Shown: positions 45,322-57,300 of the stretch, piece after piece
Numbering within the stretch: the stretch's first letter is position 1
Layout of the letters: every line of letters starts with the position of its first letter
Assembly (NCBI GenBank): GCA_037501455.1
Contig: CM074865.1
Span: 83,526,501 to 83,590,500, forward strand
Reading direction: 5' to 3'
DNA from: Lantana camara
Lineage: Eukaryota > Streptophyta > Magnoliopsida > Lamiales > Verbenaceae
DNA: 64,000 nucleotides
Notes under the pieces: generated by a model
What the model was told of the DNA's origin: nothing
What the model saw: the letters and a program-made list of their open reading frames with translations, nothing else
The model's database searches: none
Translations under genes and position numbers: made by a program

Positions 45322-45947
45322 TTACTCTGTAATAGCTCTGCAAGCACATTTGTATTCCTTGACATCCATGCACCACTTTCGATAACGGTACTTGAAATAC
45401 TACAATTGAATAAGTTAAGTTAGAAGATATATACACATATATATATATATATATACATGGTAATACATACATGTTTCATTAGATTATACCACATCAATGT
45501 CTGCATCACTATCACTCCATGTGTATTCACTGATAAAGAAAGCAATTAGAATATATAGTTTGTATAGACTCAAAAATTATTTGCACACAAAATTATTATT
45601 TAATATGCTCACATACTTATGTGTTCTCTGTATTCGTAATACTCGTAAAATCCATCTTCCTAAATCCCTTCCATTTATGCCGACAATCATCTTCCAACCA
45701 GGACTGAGTATCTGCAATTTTGAAGGCTACAAAAACACAACATGTATCATAGATTGTCATAATTAAGAACTTGTAGATAAGGACTTAACAGTAAGACGAA
45801 TTAAAGTTCTTGATTAGATATTTACCCTTTGAGAAGTGATTTGTGTTCGAGACTTCTTCCACGTATACCAAGCTTCCATTTGTTCATTCAATTCTGCATT
45901 AGCCAAGTCCATAGGAACATTCATTTGTTTGAAGGGAAAATATCTAC
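45322..45947 (-). CDS. Four-exon gene fragment of unknown function, probably Helitron-captured
   Basis: Four minus-strand exons with consensus splice sites keep one open frame: 45947-45826 (122 bp), 45726-45617 (110 bp), 45529-45490 (40 bp) and 45399-45322 (78 bp, ending TAA). Introns of 99, 87 and 90 bp are AT-rich. Donors are GTAAAT, GTATGT and GTATAA; acceptors are GCAG, GTAG, TCAG and GTAG. Phases agree at every join, giving about 116 residues: MNVPMDLANAELNEQMEAWY, then WKKSRTQ, PGWKMIVGINGRDLG, then EYTWSDSDADIDV and a basic, Cys-rich tail YRYRKWCMDVKEYKCACRAI. The fragment opens with an acceptor site, so the 5' exons are missing. I do not recognise the family. Lying just inside a Helitron 3' end on the same strand, it looks like a captured 3' gene fragment. 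A remnant of a resident gene is the alternative. Confidence 0.6.
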
Positions 45948-47175
45948 CTGCAAAAACAAAGTAAATTTATCACCATTACTTTAGACCACTTTAAAGAAGG
46001 CGAGCAAATGATTTTTTACGCTAAAAGTAAATAGTTTCTCAATTAATGTAGCCAAAATAGACATATATATATGGTTAGGTTTCCTTTTGGGCTCTTTTAC
46101 GGAATTGAAGCTGTTAGCAAGGCTTCCTTATAGCTGTTATTGCTTAATGCCTTGACGTTTTCTCAGGTTGGATCAGAAGTTTAGTTCCCTCCACCTACAT
46201 GAAGGTATTAGACGGCGTGGTTCTGACTGGTTTGGTTACTCCTGGAGTGGGTATCCTAGCGGGTCTGACTCCAGCATGGTTGGCTGTCCGGGTTGGGTCG
46301 GTAGCTCCGGGGTGGGAATCCTTGTAGATTCTATCCTGTATTATCACCGGACATAGAGCTGGTTGAAGCCTCGGCGTCGTTTCCTCCTCCAAGTGTCAGG
46401 ATCGCATGCACCGTAACAGAGTGAAGGCTTCCTGATACTTCGCCATCCTGGGCCTTTTAGCTGCTATCCAGGATGTCTTGTCGTCCTTCCCCTCCCTGGG
46501 TTGCCCGAATGCCTCCTGAATTATTTGCTAGATGTGCTTCTTGTGTAGGGGATATGCGGGATACCTCGGCACTGAGCTTCCTCCTAGGTGCGAGGCTAGG
46601 TTTCTTCTTGCGGTGGATTGCTTTTCTCGATTTGGGGTCATCCCATGATAGTCGCTATCCTCCTCCAGGTCAGGATGCTCATCGCAAAGAAGGGGAGAGA
46701 GAGAAGAGAGAATTTTGTATATTTTGTAACGTAAAATGAATATCCCTGATACAAGCTATATCTCCCTTTTTAAGCATATCTCTAGGGTTTTCTATTAATG
46801 GGACTCTCCCATAATTCTAGGGATTGTGGGTAGTTAAGAGAAAGTGGGGTGAGAGATTTTTCCTCCCCCCACTTTGTTACATCGGATAAAGCTGTAAATT
46901 TAAATTAGAAATGTGGGGAATCTTATGTTCGTACTACTTCTTCAGGGTATCGACTGGGCTGACTTTTTCTTTGAGGCTTGGGCTTTCCGCCAAAACGGGT
47001 TGAGGCCCAAGGGATATCGGAAATGGGATGCATCAGTTTTAATAACTTGTCTATTAGACATTCGGTATTTTTGATAGTTTAGAGTTTATTACTATACGGT
47101 CAAATTAATTACATATGGTCCCAAAATTGAAGGGGTTAATTGTAAATGAGACACCATCAAAATTGAGATATAACT
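45948..47175. other. Unassigned stretch, possibly a minus-strand LTR remnant
   Basis: The part 46080-46900 is of mixed composition, with short ORFs on both strands and no domain. On the minus strand there is a TATA-like CTTAAAAAGGG near 46774 followed by a CT-rich tract (about 46695-46715), an arrangement often seen in gypsy LTRs, but no ends or duplications could be found. Nothing firmer can be said. Confidence 0.3.
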
Positions 47176-47993
47176 TGTCACGCCCCGGGTCTGTGGGCCC
47201 GTTGGACATGAGCACAAGTTTCCAAGTCCACCGGGTATAATCTGAAATTGGGATAGTTGGGTGTCGAACCCGCGACACCCAGGATTGCCATCGTCCCGGG
47301 CCCACGGGCCCATTGGACGCGAGCGCAAATCTCCAAGCCCACCGAGTATAACCTGAAATTGGGTCTAAACCACTGCCCAAAAGGTATATCCATTGGTTAT
47401 ACTTGGACTCTTTAACTTATATACTGAACTTAACATTCATACTTTCCCGATGTGGGATAGGGGTGTCACAATCACCCCTCCTTAGGAATCGCGACGATCC
47501 TCGTCGCGGCATGACATATAGCTCATGACCGACTCGTCCGCGTTAGGACTCTAGAGGTGGCTCCTACGGGCTCAAGAGGTGACTCCCACACATGTAGCAC
47601 TTTGCCCCGCAGGCTCAAGAGGTGGCTCCCATGTGCGTAGCACTTTGCCTTGTATAGCACTTAGCTCCTGTGGCTGACGAGCGGCTCTAAAACCATCTGT
47701 CACGCCCCCGGGTCCGTGAGCCCGTTGAACGCGAGCGCAAGTCTCCAAGTCCACCGAGTATAACCTGAAATTGGGATAGTTGGGTATCGAACCCACGACA
47801 ACTAGGATTGCCATCGTCCCGGGCCCACGGGCCCATTGGACGCGAGCGCAAATCTCCAAGCCCACCGAGTATAACCTGAAATTGGGCCTAAACCACTGCC
47901 CAAAAGGGATATCCATGGGTTATACTTGGACTCTTTAACTTATATACTGAACTTAACATTCATACTTTCCCGATGTGGGATAGGGGTGTCACA
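47176..47993 (-). mobile_element. TRIM (miniature LTR retrotransposon), TSD taact
   Basis: Two direct repeats, 47176-47470 (295 bp) and 47698-47993 (296 bp), flank a 227-bp interior. On the minus strand each starts TGTGACACCCCTATCCCACA and ends GGGCGTGACA. Perfect 5-bp repeats TAACT lie at 47171-47175 and 47994-47998. On the minus strand the right-hand repeat is followed by TGGTTTTAGAGCC, a two-mismatch version of the methionine tRNA primer site. A purine-rich AAGGAGGGGTGAT precedes the left-hand repeat. Total 818 bp, no coding capacity. Each LTR contains an internal duplication of a segment with GGGCCC and GAGTATAACCTGAAATTGGG. The ORFs found across it are chance. Confidence 0.93.
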
Positions 47994-47998
47994 TAACT

Positions 47999-49559
47999 AT
48001 ACTCACACCCTACCAAAAGAATTTTAATTACATTTAACCTCAAAAAATTAAATTTATGCATTTTGATAACATGTTTAAACCTCATATTTTTGGTATGTTA
48101 ATGGCTGACTTTTAGTGTTTAAATGATATATATATATTGGTGCGTGTGATGTGTTTTGTGTTTCTAGTGCAGTGGAGCTAATTTCCTGATAAATGGAGAT
48201 TATGTGGGCTGATTAGAGGGATTTTTGGAGCAGGACTTCTTCCTTAGTGGATTGTTGCTGATTGGGCCACGTTGCTATGCCCATGAGAGAAGCCCGAACT
48301 GAATGGTGAAGTTGCATTGTATTTTATGGAGCAGTGGGCCTGTACATTAGGTTGGCCCATAAGGGTAGTGTTGCAGCGTGGAGCTATTTTGTTTTAGAAG
48401 CCCAATTTAATCCTAATTTTGGCGGCAAGTGCTGACGGCAGATTGTCTCCTAATTGGCCTAGGATTTGGAGAAGAATTTAGCTTGACGTCCAAGGCTTCG
48501 TAGCTATATAATTCACGCCTTTGGATCAGTCTAGAGGACTTTTCGGGACGTACACTTTTCCTTGAAGATTTGGAGCAGCAGTGGCAACGAGATATTGGAG
48601 GCGAGAGCTTGAAGATCCATCCGAGACTATATTTCCTCTTCAATCTTTCCTTTAGTTAGATTCATGTTTTTACTTTGTTTGTTGCTTTCGAACAATATGG
48701 ATATGAGTAGCTAATTTTCTTAATACTTAGCTAGGATATTATAGTTTAGTTTTCGACATCATGAGACCTAAGTGTTCTTCATAATTTAGTTTCAATTCAG
48801 GTATTTCTTAATTCCCCGCTTGCCATGTTTATTGCTAATTATTTGCTTAGTCAATTAGGGCCCAATTTTCTAAGTGGTTAATTGCATATTGCTAGTCTTG
48901 ATTGCATGAAGTTTATGTAACGCTTGATAGATAATTAGTAGCACATTGGTGATAGGAAGTCGTAAAGTCGAATCTAAGTCACCAAGGGAATTAATAATCG
49001 AATTTGAATCTTACATGTGTCGTGACTTGGTTAGTTTGGACTAGTGTCTTCTTAAATCTTATTGTTGTTAACTTATTGAATCCTGTCGAGTGTCTCTAGG
49101 GTTGTAAGTTGATTAGGGAATAACTGTCGAGTTATTCTACACTTAAGAGAAAACGAGACGGAGACGAGTGTCTCTATCCGCCATAGCTAGTCTACTTGAA
49201 TAACTGAATTTATCCTTGCGTCTATGATTGATGTCTGAACTGAATTATAATTCCTAGCTAGGTATTGTTTTCCACCTGATTGTCTAAACCCTATTTCCAA
49301 CGTGTTAGTTATTTCTAGTTTTATTTAATTGTTTTCTTAGTAGTTAGTAGAAATTAAATCTAAAATCTCTCCTCCTAATTTAGTCGGTTAGTTTATTACA
49401 CGTTTTTCCTGCCAGTAATTAGAATTATCTCCAACCAGTCTCTGTAGATTCGACCCGTTCGCACTATACTCTGTTTAGCTGTGAACCAGATAATTATTTA
49501 TTTTGGTAAATTCGACACTTGTCATATATTTTTAGTTTGAAATCCTAAAATACGCTCAT
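47999..49559. other. Unassigned repeat-like stretch
   Basis: No coding domain seen. The text around 48940-49500 (for example AACCAGTCTCTGTAGATTCGACCCG) resembles the LTR ends and primer-proximal regions of large gypsy elements such as Athila or Ogre, from memory. It may be an old LTR remnant on the plus strand. An ORF at 48413-48643 on the minus strand has no recognisable feature. Confidence 0.35.
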
Positions 49560-50393
49560 CCATTTTGATAAACTTATATTTATTTCATAAATAAATAATA
49601 TTAATTCAAAATTAATTAATTATCAAGTTTCTTTATTTTGGATTGGGTCTAATAATTAATTTAAAGGATAATTCCTCAAAAATCCCCAAGTGTAAACTGA
49701 ATTTCCTATTCACTCCCCAATTTTGAAAAAGTTCCTGTTCACTCCCCAATTGAAAAACAAAATTCCTTTTTACTCCCCAAGGTTGTATAATAATTCAGGA
49801 ATTGCGTACATTTTTTAGGGAAATGCGTATAAAAATCCCGGAATCTCGTATATACGACATTTTGAGATTTTTATACGCAATTCCCTCAAAAATGTACGCA
49901 ATTCCTAAAGACAATGTACGAACATGTACTGTTTGTGGGGACCTAAAAGGAATTTTGTTTTTCAATTGGGGATTGAATGGGAACTTTTTCAAAACTGGGG
50001 ACCTAAAAGGAATTTTTTCAACTTTTTGGTACTATTCAAAGATTTTCCCTTAATTTCAAGCCCAAATTAATTATTATATCATATAATTAATAGAAAGCAT
50101 GCACACATGTAGCACATGTCACATGTGTGACTCACGCCCCACATGTGTCATGCACATGTGGACCCCACCGGCTACATTTTACTGGTTCGATCAATTCAAT
50201 TAATCGATCAAACCTATACCCTCATGATCGAATTTTTTTGTACGACCCTCTACGTTCATTATTCGATTAGTTTTGACCCTAATCAATTAATATTCATATT
50301 TATTAATCAGTTCATGGATCACACAACCATAGTCTATCAATAGGTGTGTGACCCTTAACCGAATAACGAATTACTCGAAAAAACCTTTCATTC
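49560..50393 (-). mobile_element. Copia LTR E6, left piece
   Basis: It matches the inner half of the family LTR (for example the GACCCTCTACGTTC, TAGGTGTGTGACCC and ATAGTCTATCAA segments seen at 6205-6320 and 10150). It is cut by the gypsy insertion at 50393/50394 and continues at 63345. A MITE interrupts it at 49665-50049. The left boundary is approximate. Confidence 0.75.
49665..50049. mobile_element. Foldback MITE, 385 bp, 9-bp TSD
   Basis: Left arm AGGATAATTCCTCAAAAATC and right arm ending GGTACTATTCAAAGATTTTCCC pair imperfectly. Inside, AACAAAATTCC(T)TTT and its complement match for over 100 bp. Flanks TTAATTTAA (49656-49664) and TTAATTTCA (50050-50058) match at 8 of 9 positions, typical of Mutator-type MITEs. 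It lies inside a copia LTR. Confidence 0.8.
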
Positions 50394-51185
50394 TAATGGG
50401 GTCAAAATACGGTCGTCCCATGTATGGACACGTGGCAACTCAGGGGGACGACACCTGTCCTCTTGCGATTAAGGTTATTATACTCAAGCGCTCGGACCCT
50501 CAAGCGTCAAGAACACGTGTCAACTCTGCTACGTGTAAATGTAACCAACATCGCCGCTCTCTAAAGTTCCAATCCATCAAGGAAGCCATCTTCGAGCGCT
50601 ACACTTCCTCAGGGAGGCTTCCACTCCAGCTCATTACACAAGCCTTGGCCTTCATCCACTAGCGGATTCCTTGGCCTCCAAGGCTCTTGGTTGACACGAG
50701 AGTGCTCTTAAGCCCTCGTTACCAACCCCTAAAACGGCTCTCTGACACACCGTACATGCCCGCACACATACCACTGTTGCCAACACCAACTTTCACTAGC
50801 TTTTGCAGAAAAGATTCCTCCTAGGTTTCTCTTGCAATGCCACGTGTTAGGGTAACATTCGGTCAGAACCACACGGTGCAAATGACCAAAGGGTCCCTAA
50901 CCCTCAACTATAAATAGGCTAGTTCATCTCCTTCATGGTAAGTAACTTCCATTATGGTAACTCCACACTCAGCATATTTTCTCTTTCAGATCTTCATCTG
51001 ACTTGAGTGTCGGAGAGCCAAACTGGGAATCACCCCTAGTTCCCCCAGCTTGGCCTTCTGAATTTTGTCTTTGTGTTTGTCCTAGCAGGTAGAACCCTCA
51101 CCTTTCCTGGTGAACATCAACTGGTTTCCTCACCTAAAAAAATTCTAAAGTGATTGGACTCTGTACCCCAAATTCAGACCCATCA
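50394..51185 (+). mobile_element. 5' LTR of the Tat element (792 bp)
   Basis: It starts TAATGGGGTCAAAATACG (TG mutated to TA at the first dinucleotide) and ends CAGACCCATCA. A TATA box CTATAAATAGG lies at 50908-50918. It is 182 bp longer than the 3' LTR because that copy has lost the stretch equivalent to about 50518-50698. Confidence 0.9.
50908..50918 (+). promoter_or_regulatory. TATA box of the Tat LTR promoter
   Basis: CTATAAATAGG, repeated in the 3' LTR at 63068-63078 with the same surroundings. The gag start at 51274 is 356 bp downstream. Confidence 0.65.
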
Positions 51186-51207
51186 TTTTTTGCGCCGTCT
51201 GTGGGAA
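51186..51207 (+). other. Primer-binding site region of the Tat element
   Basis: TTTTT then TGCGCCGTCTGTGGGAA directly follows the LTR CA. Related gypsy elements have TGGCGCCGTCTGTGGGAA-like sites at this point; one G is missing here. I do not assign the tRNA. Confidence 0.65.
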
Positions 51208-51273
51208 ACCAGCTCTTAACTCATTCCTTCCTTTCTGCCAGTTGAAAAGCAAACACCCAGAATCTTCTCAACC

Positions 51274-54200
51274 ATGTTAGCTACGAGATCAGGAGTTGAG
51301 AGAGGAGGTTCCCACGATGCCAATATCGTCGTTCCTCCCGCCGTTGCCGGCGGAGCACCATCTCCCACCACCGCCGCTGGAGGAGCACCACCTGCCAGAG
51401 ATGTGACTCCACCTGCAGAATCTATGGTCCCAACACCTGCACCACCAGCACCACCAGTCTCCAGCACCGTTGGGGGTGCCTCTCTCCCCACTCTTCCACA
51501 GCCTCCCCAGAATCAGTGGATTCATGCTCATGCGAGTCCAGGAGGACAAAGCTACATGATGCTGCGACCAGGATATACGATTACTCCCACCGTCAGATGC
51601 TGCAGATCCAACCCTACCATGCCGGCCAGATCCAGCTCCCGGTGGTGATCCCTAGGGAAATCGAAGGGGTGGAGTTACCCCCTCTGACCCCCCCAACAGT
51701 TGAGGGCTCTTTACGCCCAGTGCGAGGTTCAAGCAGCCGAGGGGGCATGGGAGAGATTTCATCCATGTATTTTCCCTCTGGGCAGGCCACTCAAGCCGCC
51801 GCTCCTTTGGGTGGACTGCAAACTTATCCGCTTAGGAAGGCACAGGCCGTCCTAAGGGCTCAACGACCGCCCCCACCCACCAAAGAAATACCCAACCAAA
51901 GAGAAAATGAGCGTCCCCGTGAGGACAGGGGTAGAGAGCCCACGGAAAGAGTCAATGAAAATGAAGGGGACTCTCATGCCTCCAAAGGGGCCTCCTGTGC
52001 CACAAAACAAGGGGATAAAGAAGGAGATGTAAATCCTAATCTCCTCGCGGCTGTGTAAGACCAGCTGCAGGGGATAAAGGATATGGTTGGGCAGCTCTCT
52101 CGAGCGCGGTCTCAGATCTCCCACATCAGGGATGAACGAGCCGATGCCAGAGACGCTCGCCCCAAAGACCGCCAGCCACGGGTCCCCCACCGCATGGAAC
52201 CGGAAGAGAACTTTTGCACCTACGAATATCATCCCCTGGCGAGGGGCTCCCTTCTCGTGGAAGAAGTTCTGATGGCCCAAGCAGGAATGGCCAAAATCCC
52301 CACTTTCGTCAATCGCTACGACGGTACAACCGATCCAGCGAAACACTTAGATCATTTTTTACACCTGATGCATTTATACGAACACTCGAGCCACTACTGG
52401 GCCAAAGTCTTTGTCACTTCTCTAGTAGGAATGACTCAGGAATGGTATAAAGAGTTGCCGCCACGCTCGATACACTCGTATGAAGAGTTAGCCAACGCTT
52501 TCCTCAACCACTTCAATTCTTTGAAGGCCCCCATCACTGCACCCACTGCCCTCTACAATATCGTGCAAGGCAAGAATGAGTCCCTCAGTCCATTCTTCGC
52601 TCGTTTTAACAAGGAAATCTTGCAAGTGGAAAGGCCTTCCATGGATTTCTTGATCCCAGTGCTTTTTCAGGCTGTGGATCACAAGCAGTATGTGAGCAAA
52701 AAGTTTGCCGACGCCATCGTGGAGAGAAGACCAAAAACCCTCATGGCCTTAAGAGAGGTTGCCGAGTCATTTTTCGTGTTCGAGGATATGTATGGGACGA
52801 ATGGGCCCCGGCATCACTGCCCAGTAAGACACGAGCGTCACCCGGAGCGGGGTCGGGAAGTTGTTTTTAAAAAGGAGCCAAAAAAATCGCCCTTGCCTCC
52901 TCGCCGTTTTGAGCGTATCCCACTTACAAGGACAAACTCTGAAGTTTATAACCTCTCTGATAAGAAGCTCTTCAAAAGGCCCACGAAGATGAGGGAAACT
53001 GAAGCTTTGAGATGCTCAAACAAATACTGTGCTTTCCATAAGCAAAAGGGGCACGATACGGATGAATGCCGCCAACTGGAGGTGGAAATTCAGAGGCTCG
53101 TCGCGGGGGGGCATTTGAAAGAATTTGTGAAGATATTGGAGCACTATGACGAGCGATGTCATGATCGTTCAAGAGAAAGAAGGAGGAGCCCATCGCGTTC
53201 AAGGAACCCGCGAGAGAGAGGCCCTCCTGAGAGCAGCCACCGCAACAAAGGAAAAGCTCCTGAGCAAGAAAATACCCCTTTTGCAGTCATCAACATGATA
53301 GCAGGAGGTTCTTCCGATGGAGATTCCAACGCTGGCCGTCGGCGGTACATTCAGAGCTATGACCAACGCCTCTCAGCGCCCAAATCGGTCTGCGCCATCC
53401 AAAAGGTAAACGATCAACGCTCGAAAGAGAATGATGTTATAGGGTTTAATGATAAGGATTTAGAGCATATTGTAACACCCCATGGGCTCAGTGAAACCTC
53501 TGACTGCCCCATGGTGGTTAGCTTAAATGTCCAAAATCACGTTGTAAAGAGGGTGTTAGTGGATAGTGGAAGTTCTGTTAACGTTTTACCCTATACCATG
53601 TTCCAAAAGATGAATGTTACTAACATCCCGCTCGAACCCCTCAAAACAGCCCTCATTGGCTTTGGTGGTTCGGAGGTCGTCCCACGAGGGCAAATTCGCC
53701 TGGCTACTTCATTCGGTCGAGCCCCACAGCGCAAAACACTCATGGTCAACTACGCGGTGGTGGAGATTGACATTCCCTATAACATCATAATTGGGCGACC
53801 AGTCCTTGTGGACTTCAAAGCTATTATCTCCACCTACCACCAGAAAATCAAGTTTCCCACCCCCGAGGGCGTTGGAGAAGTCTTGTGCAACGTGCGAGAG
53901 GCCTGGGAATGCTACATGCTATCCCTCATGAAGCCTAAAGCAGAGAAAGCTTTTCAGATTGGGTCCACCAAGAAATCCGTTGATTTCTCCAATTTGGACA
54001 AGGATGGTCCCGTGCGCAAGCGGGCGAAGTTGAACAAGAGTAAAAACAAGAAAAAAGATCCCGACGCCAAGGGCTCCCTAAAAAATGCTCCACCAGGGAC
54101 AGTAGAAGAATCCTCCTCTGAAAGGGATGAGCGTGAGGGCAATGAGCCCCTTAGCGATGGACGCTTGACAGGAAAGAAAAGGGCAATTGAGCTTGCCCGT

Positions 54201-54356
54201 CCTGAGGTCAGGATTGAGCCCTCAGAAAAATTCCTTACTATTGAGCTAGAACCAGGGAACAAGGATAAAACTACTCAGATTGGGTCCAATCTCTCTGGAC
54301 CCTCGCAGATTATGATGATTGACTTCCTCAGAGAAAACATTGACGTTTTTGCTTGA
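51274..54356 (+). pseudogene. Tat element gag and protease
   Basis: Gag begins at ATG 51274 (MLATRSGVERGG...) with a Pro/Ala-rich N-terminal region. A frameshift near 51560-51600 moves the frame, and TAA at 52056-52058 then interrupts it. From 52083 a 757-codon frame runs to TGA 54354. It contains the capsid domain (about residues 65-190: WAKVFVTSLVGMTQEWYKEL and SYEELANAFLNHFNSL segments), an Arg/Glu-rich linker and the knuckle-like CAFHKQKGHDTDEC (residues 318-331, C-X2-H-X4-H-X4-C), as is usual for Tat gag. The retroviral-type aspartic protease has VDSGSSVNVLPYTMF (residues 498-512) with the catalytic D-S-G intact and the IIGRP segment near residue 575. The TAA and TGA stops are explained by C-to-T or G-to-A changes of CAA and TGG codons. 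Confidence 0.92.
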
Positions 54357-57300
54357 AAAGGATCTGACCTTACAGGGATTGACCCGAGCGTCGTAGTCCA
54401 CAGGCTCAATGTGGATCCCTCGTTTAAACCCATAAAGCAGAAGAAGCGGGACGTACACGGTTTTCAGAAAAGAGTTATTGAGGAGGAAGTTAACAAGCTT
54501 TTGAAGGCTCAGTACATTGAGCCCATCTTGTACCCAGAATGGCTGTGTAACATGGTATTGGTACCCAAGAGCGTAAATAAATGGCGCATGTGCAATGACT
54601 TTACTGATCTTAACAAGGCTTGCACTAAGGATCCATACCCATTGCCCCGGATAGATTAATTGGTGGATTCAACCGCTGGGTGTGAACTTATGAGCATGAT
54701 GCACGCCTTCCAGGGGTACTATCAAATCTTTATGGCACCAGAGGATCGCCCCAAAACTTCATTTGTTGTTCACTTAGGGGTATATTGCTTCTTAATCATG
54801 CCCTTTGGGCTCAAGAACACTGGAGCCACTTATCAGCGCCTTGTCAATAAGATGTTTGAGAAAGAAATTGGAGGATCCATGGAGGTTTACATCGATGATA
54901 TGATTGTCAAGAGTGAGCGCCAGGGCTCACATCTGGAGGATCTCAAGCACACTTTTTCCATTCTGCGCCACTATGGGATGAAATTGAATCCTTCAAAATG
55001 TACTTTTGGAGTACGAGGGGTAAAATTTTTGGGCTATATGGTCAGTCAGAGGGGGATTGAAGCCAACTCTGAGAAAATCAAGGCCATTTTGGATATCCTC
55101 TCCCCTCGAAACCTTCGGAAAGTGCAAGTGCTAGTAGGGAAAATCATTTCCCTGAACAAATTCATTTCACGCTCGGCGGACAGAAACCTTCCTTTCTTCA
55201 AAATTTTGTGGAACGCACGTAATTTCGCTTGGACTGAGGAGTGTGAAAAAGCATTGCAAGACATGAAGGCGTACCTTTCGAGCTCTTCGCTCCTGACCAA
55301 ACCCATTGAAGGCGAAAGGTTATTTATGTACCTCTCCATCTCAACCGAGGCAACGAGCGCGGTACTGATAGCTGTACGGGAACGTAAGCACTTGCCTGTT
55401 TATTATTTGAGCAAAACATTACAAGGGGCAGAGAAGAAGTACTAGGAAATCGAGAAATTTGTGTTTGCCCTCATCAACGCATCAAGACGATTGAGGCCTT
55501 ACTTTCAAGCGCATTCGATAACGATCCTCACTGATCAGCTTTTGAAGCAAATGCTATCCAAACCAGACCATTGAGTTGAGTCAATTTAACTTAAGTTTCG
55601 AGCCCAAAACCGTTATACAAGCGCAAGTTGTAGCGGATTTGCTAGTGGAACGCTTCGGTTTAGAACCTGCTACTCCAAAGAACGAGGGGCTATGGGTCCT
55701 GCACACAGATAGTTTCTCAACCTCTCAAGGGGGAGGAGCAGGGGTAACCCTTAGAGACCCCAATGGGATTGAGTTAGACTTTGCAATCAGGTTGGATTTT
55801 CAAGTCACCAATAACGAGGCAGAATATGAAGCCCTTGTGCAAGGATTGAAAATTACTTTCCAGAATGGAGCCTTCCGAGTCACCGCTTATGTTGATTCAC
55901 AATTAATTGCGAGCTAGATTGAAGGAACTTATGAGGCTCGAGAAACCACCATAGTGCAGTACTTGAGCAAAGCCAGGGAAATCATTGGGAAGTTCAAAGA
56001 ATTTCATCTACTTCAGGTCCCATGGGCAGAAAACGAGCGCGCTGACGCTCTATCTAAATTTACTTCGGCGTTGGAAGGCACTTCCGAGCATTCTGTCACG
56101 TTCCTTAGAACGGAAGAGCCTTTAATCAAGGAGAGAATTGCCAAGGAGGTGGTCGCTATGATTGATCCGCATGAGTCATGTTGGCTTGACGATATTTTCA
56201 GATTTATTAAAGATAGCGTTTGTCCCTCTAACAAGGGAGAGGCTCGGAAAATTAAAAATAAGGCCCCTCGGTTTTCTATAGACTCTGAAGGAAGATTATC
56301 CAAGAAGTCATTTCAAGGACCTCCGATGAGGTGTCTAAGGCCCTCGCAGGCAAAAGAAACGCTCGAACTTATTCACAATGGGAGATGTGGGAATCATTCA
56401 GGAGGGCGTATCCTGGCTCAGAAAATTCTAAGGAATGGGTTGTATTGGCCCACAGTTCTCCAAGACGCCATTGAGTTTTCCAGAAAATGTCCTAATTGTC
56501 AATTCCATTCTAATCTCACTCAAATGCCGACCGCTCAAATGATCCCAATAGATGTCTCCTGGCCCTTTGACCAGTGGGGAATTGACATTGTAGACCCCTT
56601 GCCCATCGCGGTCGGACAGAAGAAATTTGTCATTTTAGCTGTCGATTATTTTACCAAATGGGCCGAGGCTGAAGCCGTAGCAAGAATCACCTTCAGGGTT
56701 GTGAGGGACTTCATTTGGAAAAACATTATCTGCAGGTATGGCATACCAAGGGTACTCATTTCAGACAATGGATCACAACTCGTAGCAGCTGACACACGAG
56801 CATGGTGTTCAGAGTTAGGGATTGAACAACGCTTTACCTCCGTAGGCCATCCCCAAGCCAATAGACAGGCGGAAGTCACCAATAGGGTCATTCTGCAGCA
56901 TCTGAAAACAATGCTAGAAAGCAAAAAGAGTGAATGGGCAGAAGAATTGCAAGGGGCACTCTGGGCTTATCGCACTACTCCACGAGCGGCCACTGGCGAG
57001 ACACCTTTCGCGCTCGTATATGGGTCAGAAGCAATGATACCAGCAGAAATTGTAAACAATCCGCTCGTGTAGCCTATTTCGAGCCTCAGCTTAACGAAGC
57101 TAACAGGAACCTGGAATTGGACCTACTGGAGGAAAGAAGAGATAAGGCCTGGGCTAAGATACACAGATATAAAGTAACCGTAGCACAATAATACAACAAG
57201 CGTATGAGAGAAAGAACTTTTCAGCTGGGAGACTTGGTCTTAAAGAAAGTGGAAGTATCCAAACATGTGGGGACATTGGACCCCAACTGGGAGGGTCCGT

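Noticed and set aside
45497..45766. Plus-strand ORF of 89 codons
   Set aside because: It covers the minus-strand exons and introns of the four-exon fragment and has no domain, while the minus strand has consistent splice sites and frame.
47092..47916. Minus-strand ORFs of 71-114 codons
   Set aside because: They fall within the TRIM LTRs and are repeated because the LTRs are; TRIMs do not code for proteins.
53954..54262. Minus-strand ORF of 102 codons under the Tat gag-pro frame
   Set aside because: Lies opposite the well-supported gag-protease coding sequence and is Ser/Leu-rich, as expected of an antisense shadow.
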